Assembly (NCBI GenBank): GCA_050697155.1
Contig: JBOGZD010000090.1
Location: 1 to 11,738, forward strand
Length of the DNA stretch: 11,738 nt
From: JBOGZD01 sp050697155
GTDB lineage: Bacteria > Actinomycetota > Thermoleophilia > Solirubrobacterales > 70-9
Direction of reading: 5' to 3'
Part shown: positions 7,601-11,738 of the stretch, piece after piece
Layout of the letters: each line of letters begins with the position of its first letter
Numbering within the stretch: position 1 is the first letter of the stretch
Made by a program: the position numbers and the translations under genes
Notes under the pieces: generated by a model
The model's database searches: none
The model's input: the letters and a program-made list of their open reading frames with translations, nothing else
What the model was told of the DNA's origin: nothing

Positions 7601-8201
7601 CCATGCGGGAGAGGTCGAGGAGGCCGAGGGCGCATCGATCGCAGAGCTCGCTGCCGAGGCCGAGCAGCTCGCCGAGGAGGCGAAGGGCCCCGACACCGCC
7701 GAGCACGCCGCGGCTGCGGCCGACGCCGAGCGCGCGGCTGCGGGCGGGCCCGAGCCGCCGGACTGGGTGGCCGAGGAGCCCGCCGAGGGAGAGGCCGTTT
7801 CCGAGCCGCCGCCCGCCGCAGAGGCGGAGCGCGAGGGGGCCCCCGAGCCCGAGCTGGAGCCCGCGCCCGAGCCGGTGACGGAGCCCGGCGCGGAGCCGGG
7901 CGAGCCCGAGCCCGAGCCCGAGTCCCCCGAGGAACAGGAGGAGGTCGAGGAGGAGCTCGAGCCCGAGGAGGAGCTCGAGCCCGAGGAGGCGCCGGAGCCC
8001 GCGGAGGTGCCCGAGGGTGCGGTCAGCCTCTCAGCTGCCGACTTCGACGACCTGCGCGGACTGGGCATGTCGGTGACCCAGGCAAAGCGGGTGCTGCGCT
8101 ACCGCGACGAGACCGGCTTTGCCTCGATCGACGACCTCGACCAGGTCCCGGGCTTCCCCAAGTCGTTCCTGGGCGACCTCAAGCAGCGGCTGGTCCCCTA
8201 G
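4665..8201 (+). CDS. Giant coiled-coil protein with C-terminal helix-hairpin-helix domain
   Basis: I do not recognise this as a named protein. From the chosen ATG it has 1178 residues: a strongly basic start (VRRRFGIFRR); a Pro/Ala/Gly/Glu disordered stretch to about 150; Ala/Glu/Arg-rich coiled coil at about 155-228 and about 250-900 with a few Pro breaks; a Pro/Ala linker (905-945); a shorter basic-then-acidic helical part (947-1028); an acidic Pro/Glu linker (1030-1118); and a C-terminal domain (1119-1178). That last domain matches the tandem HhH of ComEA-like proteins (LRGLGMSVTQAKRVLRYRDE, then DLDQVPGFPKSFL), a DNA-binding fold. There is no signal peptide or membrane helix, so it should be cytoplasmic. 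A GWLRxQ module occurs twice. Scaffold or nucleoid-tethering function is inference. Alternative starts are GTG 4593 and ATG 4533; I prefer 4665 because upstream codons are less biased and a -10-like element sits there. Confidence 0.85.
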   Translation: MVRRRFGIFRRDEGEPEDLTGSTEEQAERVEGSEPPPGPGQEAAAGASEPAPAASDAAEDFAPPTGAGPAGNPPQTDEWQAPTGGETQATEPDQPQARGPDETAVQPQAPAAEPASSESWGPPAPTAAPADAPAGAAPKAPTGSAEPAAPADDTAERIRIAAETAAQLAEQRAMDEILALEEDLEREKQQAAEARDATEARLAEAESRAAEAERRASESEERARAAAAKPDGAPQASPVAGEEPPAVAEDRARAAAAGWLRDQVKQMRKDADAQVRDAEKAHRENEKRLQDERDQLAGERDAAQAEAEKVRAEIERVRAEAPQPADAEALAAAKAEAESARAEAEQARQQAEAPTPAIDSNGEAVQQALGQLQDAEARATEAKRAQAEAERRAREEAERRVETETADLRRELEALRGQVEERVREAAESAQREAEEAAAAEAERRASEATEAARREVEELALQSAETTRREIEARAQTDADERARVEVERVRSESAVLTKREVEAARKAAEERFAAQFKLREAELDQEREEKTRLIESSDRRLKEIEERAVAAADRVAAAEQALAEEAERVREAAEGRIAQETERAREQANEAADARVRDRERELEQAKASTEQAEQDAQRTAAEAQERARAEAESARADAQRRLEESLDQARSETEDRVRAEEQRKHGAELEALREQAERERESAVAEAVAAAKGEAEQRIAALSSDLASERSEKSKALADAERRVQEATEHGRAAEDSAARAALEARAAASGWLREQTQTFREEGERSGKAQVREAVAEAQREAEAASAQRLAAQAEKLQKEARAQTAREVNEARRAAEEEAKVQLRAREDELAREHAAVEEELAATHRELEDARARAATAERLAAEAGVATRVELERGREQRFQEIEGKIGDVSERARGAAGRVQPGADQPAPSAPPPTPATPAAPEPPSAMPAPAEQAPAAEKEGVAARMRRAWQERIEARRTHRATREAEAAEAHAGEVEEAEGASIAELAAEAEQLAEEAKGPDTAEHAAAAADAERAAAGGPEPPDWVAEEPAEGEAVSEPPPAAEAEREGAPEPELEPAPEPVTEPGAEPGEPEPEPESPEEQEEVEEELEPEEELEPEEAPEPAEVPEGAVSLSAADFDDLRGLGMSVTQAKRVLRYRDETGFASIDDLDQVPGFPKSFLGDLKQRLVP
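5421..5507 (+). repeat. GWLRxQ module, copy 1 (protein-level repeat)
   Basis: This encodes residues 253-281 of the coiled-coil protein: RAAAAGWLRDQ, then R268, then AQVRDA (273-278). It follows a Pro-rich break and opens the long coiled coil. Trp is rare in this protein, so its conservation with copy 2 is notable. Confidence 0.65.
6909..7010 (+). repeat. GWLRxQ module, copy 2 (protein-level repeat)
   Basis: This encodes residues 749-782: RAAASGWLREQ, then R764, then AQVREA (773-778). Relative to copy 1 it has four extra residues between the Arg and AQVR, about one helical turn. It lies in the last quarter of the main coiled coil. Confidence 0.65.
7947..7989 (+). repeat. 18-bp in-frame tandem repeat in the acidic linker
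   Basis: The unit GAGGAGGAGCTCGAGCCC occurs exactly at 7947-7964 and 7965-7982, with a partial third copy to 7989. It encodes EEELEP twice and extends a Pro/Glu tract just before the HhH domain. A copy-number change here would lengthen or shorten the linker without a frameshift. Confidence 0.85.
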
Positions 8202-8210
8202 ATGAGCCGC

Positions 8211-8241
8211 CGCCCCCCTTAACGAAACCGAAAGGCGGGCG
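8211..8241 (+). terminator. Imperfect hairpin between coiled-coil gene and response regulator
   Basis: CGCCCCCCTT (8211-8220) pairs with AAGGCGGGCG (8232-8241) at 9 of 10 positions, with an 11-base A-rich loop. It starts 10 bases after the coiled-coil stop and ends just before the response regulator's ribosome-binding site. It could be a weak terminator, an attenuator or a leader structure; no T-run follows. Confidence 0.4.
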
Positions 8242-8242
8242 C

Positions 8243-8248
8243 GGGAGA
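8243..8248 (+). promoter_or_regulatory. Ribosome-binding site of the response regulator
   Basis: GGGAGA lies 8 bases before the GTG at 8257 and supports that start over the later in-frame GTG at 8278. It abuts the preceding hairpin, so folding there could mask it. Confidence 0.65.
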
Positions 8249-8256
8249 ATCGAGCG

Positions 8257-8958
8257 GTGAGCGCCGCCGAGGCCAAGGTGCTGGTCGTCGACGACGACCC
8301 GATCGTCCGCGACGTGCTCGCCCGCTACCTGAGCCGGGAGGGATTCGCGGTGACCTGCGCCGGCGACGGCCCGACCGCGCTCGACGCCTGCGCGGCGGCG
8401 GCGCCCGACCTGATCGTGCTCGACCTGATGCTGCCGCGGATCGACGGGCTCGAGGTGTTCAGGCGGCTGCGCGAGCGCGAGTCGGCGCCCGCGGTGATCA
8501 TGCTCACCGCCCGCGGCCAGGAGACCGACCGGATAGTGGGGCTCGAGTCCGGCGCCGACGACTACGTCGCCAAGCCGTTCTCACCGCGCGAGATGGTCGC
8601 CCGCTGCCGCGCGGTGCTGCGGCGCGCCCGCGCCGTCACGCCGGCGGCCGAGCGCCCCGAGCCCCTGGTCTTCGACGGGCTGCGGATCGACCCCGGCGCC
8701 CACGAGGTGAGCGTCGATGGGAGCGCGATCTCGCTGACCCCGAAGGAGTTCGAGCTGCTGCACTTCTTCGCCCGCAACCCGCGGATCGCGTTCAGCCGCC
8801 TCCAGCTCCTCGACGAGCTCTGGGACGTCGCCTACGACGGCGACCCCTCGACCGTCACCGTCCACATCCGCAGGCTGCGGGAGAAGATCGAAGGCGATCC
8901 CTCGCACCCCCGGCGCCTGGTCACGGTCTGGGGTGCGGGCTACCGGTTCGAGCCGTGA
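8257..8958 (+). CDS. OmpR/PhoB-family response regulator
   Basis: This 233-residue DNA-binding transcription regulator is activated by phosphoryl transfer from the kinase that follows. The receiver domain (about 6-120) has the acidic pocket D12/D13/D14, phosphoacceptor D56 in LIVLDLMLP, switch Thr T84 in IMLTARG, and K106 in the AKPF motif; all key residues are present. After a short Pro/Ala/Glu linker, the C-terminal winged helix (about 137-232) shows the family signatures SLTPKEFELL, VTVHIRRLREKIE and a final VWGAGYRFEP. Length is typical. The GTG start has a good ribosome-binding site. The TGA overlaps the kinase GTG as GTGA, the classic regulator-kinase coupling. The inducing signal and target sites are not visible; autoregulation of its own operon is common in this family but unproven here. 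Confidence 0.96.
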   Translation: MSAAEAKVLVVDDDPIVRDVLARYLSREGFAVTCAGDGPTALDACAAAAPDLIVLDLMLPRIDGLEVFRRLRERESAPAVIMLTARGQETDRIVGLESGADDYVAKPFSPREMVARCRAVLRRARAVTPAAERPEPLVFDGLRIDPGAHEVSVDGSAISLTPKEFELLHFFARNPRIAFSRLQLLDELWDVAYDGDPSTVTVHIRRLREKIEGDPSHPRRLVTVWGAGYRFEP

Positions 8959-10163
8959 GCCGCGTCCCCCCGCTGCTGCTCGCGGGCCTCGCGGCCGTGC
9001 TCGGGGCGCTGGTGACGCTCGCGATCGCCCTCGCCGCCCTGGACCCGACCGATGTCGAGCACCTGCTCGTCCCGCTGGCGGTTGCGGTCGCCCTCACGGT
9101 CGCGGTCACGGCGATCGCCACCCGCACGCTGGGCGGGGCCTCGCTGCGTCTGCGCTTCGTCGCGATCGCCGCCTTCGCGACCCTGATCGGGCTGGTCAAC
9201 CTGGGCGTGCTGGCCGCGCTGATGGCGGTGAGCGACAAGGACGCGACGATGCTCGCGATCCTGCTCGCGTACGCGCTCGCTGCCGCCGTCGGCGCGGCGC
9301 TTGCGGTCGCCCGCGCCTCGACGGCGGCCGTCGAGCGGCTCTCGGCGACCGCGCGGGGGATGGCGGAGGGCGACCTCGAGGCTCGCGCCGGCTCGGTGGG
9401 CGGTGGCGCCGAGCTCGACGCGCTGGCGTCGACCCTCGACGATATGGCGGCGCGGCTGGGCGCCTCGCTCGAGCGCGAGCGCGCGATCGAGGCTCAGCGC
9501 CGTGACCTGATCGTCGCCGTCTCGCACGATCTGCGAACCCCGCTCGCCGACCTGCGGGCGATGACCGAGGCGATCGCCGACCGGGTGGTCGACGACCCGG
9601 ACACGATCCGGCGCTACAGCGCCCGGATCGCCGACTCGGTCGATTCGCTGGCGGCCATGGTCGACGACCTGTTCGAGTTCGTCCAGCTCGACGCCGGCGC
9701 GATCGAGGCCGAGCGCGAGCGGGCGCGAGTCGAGCAGGTGGTGCGCTCGGCGGTCTCCGCCTGCGACGCGCAGGCGTCCGAGAAGGGCCTGATGGTGCGA
9801 ACCGAGCTCGGCGACGCCGGCGATCTCGCCTGCTCACCCCGACTCACGCGCGTGGTCCACAACCTGCTCCAGAACGCGATCCGCCACACCCCCGCCGACG
9901 GCACCGTCCTCGTCGCCGCCCGCCGCGACGAGAACGGGCTCGAGCTCGCGGTCGAGGACTCGGGCGAGGGCATCGACCCTGCACATGCCGAGCGCGTGTT
10001 CGAGCCGTTCTGGCGCGGCGACGCGGCGCGCTCGGGCGAGGGCTCGGGACTCGGGCTGGCGCTGGCGAAGCGGATCGTCGATGCGCTCGGCGGCAGGATC
10101 ACGGTCGAGTCCGAGCCCGCCCGTGGCTCGCGCTTCGCCGTCCTGCTTCCCCGCGGCCCGTAG
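8955..10163 (+). CDS. Membrane sensor histidine kinase, HAMP-HisKA-HATPase
   Basis: This 402-residue kinase should autophosphorylate and pass phosphate to the upstream regulator. The N-terminus has four hydrophobic segments (about 7-29, 38-57, 66-91, 97-119) joined by very short loops, so there is no sizeable extracytoplasmic sensor domain. A HAMP-like linker follows (about 120-175, with ARGMAEGDLEAR). The dimerisation domain carries H191 in VSHDLRTPL. The ATPase domain has the N box NLLQNAIRH (303-311), G1 DSGEGI (335-340), F box FEPFWRGD (349-356) and G2 GEGSGLGLAL (361-370), all intact. The lack of an external domain suggests it senses the membrane, or a partner protein through it; this is inference. 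The GTG start overlaps the regulator stop, and the next gene follows within 10 bases. Confidence 0.95.
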   Translation: MSRVPPLLLAGLAAVLGALVTLAIALAALDPTDVEHLLVPLAVAVALTVAVTAIATRTLGGASLRLRFVAIAAFATLIGLVNLGVLAALMAVSDKDATMLAILLAYALAAAVGAALAVARASTAAVERLSATARGMAEGDLEARAGSVGGGAELDALASTLDDMAARLGASLERERAIEAQRRDLIVAVSHDLRTPLADLRAMTEAIADRVVDDPDTIRRYSARIADSVDSLAAMVDDLFEFVQLDAGAIEAERERARVEQVVRSAVSACDAQASEKGLMVRTELGDAGDLACSPRLTRVVHNLLQNAIRHTPADGTVLVAARRDENGLELAVEDSGEGIDPAHAERVFEPFWRGDAARSGEGSGLGLALAKRIVDALGGRITVESEPARGSRFAVLLPRGP

Positions 10164-10173
10164 GCCCGCAGTG

Positions 10174-11583
10174 ATGGGCCGCGCTCGCGTCGGGCTCGCC
10201 GTCGCCGCAGCGCTCGCGCTCGCGGCCGGCGCGTGCGGAGGCGGCGAATCCGACGAGCCCGAGGCGCGGGCCGGCGCCGGGACGAGCGCCGACGGAGGCT
10301 CGTTCGCGGCCGCTCCGGAGGCCCCCGGCGGCCCGCTCGCGCCCGAGGTCGCCTCCGCGCTCGACGAGCTGCTCGGCTCCGCGACCGAGGGGGTCTTCGA
10401 CCGCGAGGCGCTCGACGCCGTCGCGCGCTCCGGCGACGCCCGGCTCGCCTGGCTGGTCTCCGACCTGCTGCGGTTCATCTCCGGCGGCGACGAGCAGGAC
10501 GCCCTGGTCTCGGCGTTCGCCGAGCTCAGCGAGGTCGACCTCGGGGACGACCCGCGATTCGCCCAGGACCCCTGGCGCACGATCACCGACCACCTGATCG
10601 CCTGGGACCTGCCCGCGCCGCCCGGCTATCGCGAGCGCAAGGCCGAGCTCTTCCTCGAGATCGAGCCCAAGTGGGCCCCGTTCTTCGCCGACTCGGACTC
10701 CGAGATCGACTGGCGGCTGGTCTCCTGGGGCGGGGTGCTGATCGACGACCGCCCCGAGGGCGATCCCGACCCCTGTCCGCGCAGCTGCATCCCCGCGCTC
10801 GACGACCCGCCGCTGACGCCCGCATCGGAGGGAGAGTGGTACCCGGACGAGCGCACGGTGTTCGGCGTCGCCGTCGGCGGCGAGGCGGTCGCCCTGCCGA
10901 AGAACATCATGGAGGTCCACGAGATGGTCAACCTGACCATCGGCGGACGCCGGCTGGGGATCCCCTACTGCACCCTCTGCGGCTCCGCCCAGGCCTACCT
11001 CCTCGACTCCGTCCCGGCGGGCGTCGAGCGGCCGGTCCTGCGCACGTCGGGCCTGCTCTCGCGGTCGAACAAGGTCATGTACGACCTCAACTCGCAATCG
11101 GTCCTCGACACGTTCACCGGGCGGGCGCTCTCGGGGCCGCTCGCCGACGCCGGGGTGACGCTGGAGCAGACAGGCGTCGTCGCCAGCACCTGGAGGGAGT
11201 GGAGGCGCGCCCACCCCGAGACCGAGATCGTGGCCGAGGACGGCGGGATCGGCCGCGAGTACCCCGTCGATCCGCTCGGAGGGCGAGACGACGAGGGGCC
11301 GATCTTCCCGGTCGGCGACGTCGACCCCCGGCTTCCCGTGCAGGAGAACGTCGTCGGGGCGATCGCGCCGGGCGGCACGCCGGTGGCCTTCCCGGTCGCC
11401 GAGGCGGTCGCCGCCGTTCGCGAGGGAGAGCGGGTGGCCGCCGAAGGGGTGGAGGCGGTCGCCGACGGCGACGGACTGCGAATGCGAACGGCCGGCGGAC
11501 GGGAGCTTCCGTCCCACCAGGCGTTCTGGTTCGCCTGGAGCCAGTTCCACCCCGATACCGCGCTCTGGAGGCCTGCCCCCTAA
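10174..11583 (+). CDS. DUF3179-family protein with lipoprotein-like N-terminus
   Basis: This 469-residue predicted exported protein has unknown biochemical function. A basic, Ala/Leu-rich signal segment (1-20) runs into C21-GGG, suggesting a lipidated Cys; the lipobox (AGAC) is weak. A Gly/Ala/Glu-rich tether follows, then a mostly helical region (about 57-125, HEAT-like in feel). From about 230 it matches DUF3179: GEAVALPKNIMEVHEMVN (236-253), IPYCTLCGS (263-271), TSGLLSRSNKVMYD (291-304), the FPVGDVDPRLP stretch (378-388) and AFWFAWSQFHP (450-460). The CxxC at 266-269 and His249 are conserved-looking and could bind metal or a cofactor; CPRSC at 201-205 is a second Cys pair. The start is ATG 10174 or GTG 10171, 10 or 7 bases after the kinase stop; neither has a clear ribosome-binding site. 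It is probably the last gene of the two-component operon. Confidence 0.9.
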   Translation: MGRARVGLAVAAALALAAGACGGGESDEPEARAGAGTSADGGSFAAAPEAPGGPLAPEVASALDELLGSATEGVFDREALDAVARSGDARLAWLVSDLLRFISGGDEQDALVSAFAELSEVDLGDDPRFAQDPWRTITDHLIAWDLPAPPGYRERKAELFLEIEPKWAPFFADSDSEIDWRLVSWGGVLIDDRPEGDPDPCPRSCIPALDDPPLTPASEGEWYPDERTVFGVAVGGEAVALPKNIMEVHEMVNLTIGGRRLGIPYCTLCGSAQAYLLDSVPAGVERPVLRTSGLLSRSNKVMYDLNSQSVLDTFTGRALSGPLADAGVTLEQTGVVASTWREWRRAHPETEIVAEDGGIGREYPVDPLGGRDDEGPIFPVGDVDPRLPVQENVVGAIAPGGTPVAFPVAEAVAAVREGERVAAEGVEAVADGDGLRMRTAGGRELPSHQAFWFAWSQFHPDTALWRPAP

Positions 11584-11634
11584 CGCCATCGCGTCCCGTG
11601 GTGGGCCGAGTTGTGCGGAACTATCCGGTTGCAC

Positions 11635-11654
11635 GTCGCCCGGTGGCGGGCGAC
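11635..11654. terminator. Compact hairpin between convergent genes, probable bidirectional terminator
   Basis: GTCGCCCG (11635-11642) and CGGGCGAC (11647-11654) form a perfect 8-bp stem with a 4-base loop. It lies 51 bases after the DUF3179 stop and directly abuts the stop codon of the minus-strand gene at the right edge. There is no T-run, but its position between converging genes fits a shared terminator. Confidence 0.6.
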
Positions 11655-11738
11655 TCAGACCGGCCAGCGCTCGCGCACCCGGCTCAGGTGCGGCTCGGCC
11701 GCGGCGGCGGCGGCCGCGCGCGGCTCGCGGTCTCCGTC
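11655..11738 (-). CDS. C-terminal end of an unidentified convergent gene (partial)
   Basis: A minus-strand frame enters from the right edge and ends at a TGA (11657-11655). The 27 visible residues include an Ala run followed by EPHLSRVRERWPV. Codons are GC-biased like the rest of the window, and a hairpin abuts the stop, which together support a real gene end. Too little is visible to name it. Confidence 0.45.
   Translation of the reverse strand, partial: DGDREPRAAAAAAAEPHLSRVRERWPV

Noticed and set aside
7902..7990. Possible CRISPR or regulatory direct-repeat array
   Set aside because: The repeats are contiguous, in frame and encode Pro/Glu units; there are no spacers.
5450..8068. 872-residue minus-strand open frame antisense to the coiled-coil gene
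   Set aside because: It is almost only Ser, Ala and Arg with no domains; it is the reverse reading of GAG/GCC/CGC-rich coiled-coil codons, in which stop triplets rarely arise.
9985..10173. Upstream extension of the DUF3179 frame into the kinase gene
   Set aside because: It is the out-of-frame kinase 3' end; the ATG at 10174 follows the kinase stop and begins a signal-peptide-like segment.
10099..11634. 511-residue minus-strand open frame opposite the DUF3179 gene
   Set aside because: Its composition is compositional noise, and the plus strand has conserved DUF3179 motifs over the same bases.
11610..11634. Weak stem (GTGC...GCAC with a bulge) after the DUF3179 stop
   Set aside because: The pairing is short and interrupted; the adjacent perfect 8-bp hairpin explains termination better.

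Overview
The window is very GC-rich, dense chromosomal DNA with GTG, TTG and ATG starts, stop/start overlaps between genes, and a strong G/C bias at third codon positions. This, the rph-rdgB pair, and a lipoprotein-like DUF3179 protein point to an actinobacterium. A Thermoleophilia-type lineage (Solirubrobacterales or Gaiellales) is my best guess, but it is inference from gene style. There are no rRNAs, convincing tRNAs, insertion sequences or CRISPR arrays.

Left block (1-3940, all minus strand). This is one tightly packed operon read right to left: rph (RNase PH), rdgB (XTP/dITP pyrophosphatase), a cation diffusion facilitator, then a secreted sulfatase that runs off the left edge. Junctions are TGATG (1-base overlap), GTGA (4 bases) and TTGA (4 bases), so all four genes look translationally coupled. 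The usual rph-rdgB housekeeping pair has thus gained a metal exporter and a secreted hydrolase.

Middle block. A 274-bp non-coding stretch (3941-4214) holds four inverted repeats in a row, the first a long GC hairpin. Next comes a minus-strand Flp-type prepilin (4215-4496). Divergent from it is a large plus-strand gene (4665-8201) for a protein of about 1178 residues. That protein has a basic N-terminus, about 700 residues of Ala/Glu/Arg coiled coil, an acidic Pro/Glu linker and a C-terminal ComEA-like helix-hairpin-helix domain. It is the most unusual object here and reads like a cytoskeletal rod or scaffold with a DNA-binding end.

Right block (8257-11583, plus strand). An OmpR/PhoB-type response regulator, a four-helix membrane histidine kinase overlapping it by GTGA, and a DUF3179 protein with a lipoprotein-like N-terminus starting 10 bases later form a probable operon. 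The coiled-coil gene ends only 55 bases upstream and could be cotranscribed. A compact 8-bp hairpin follows the DUF3179 gene and abuts the stop codon of a convergent gene that enters from the right edge.

The sulfatase and the right-edge gene are cut by the window, and only visible parts are described. Functional links between blocks (pilin with coiled-coil/HhH protein; two-component system with DUF3179 protein) are inferred from gene arrangement only.
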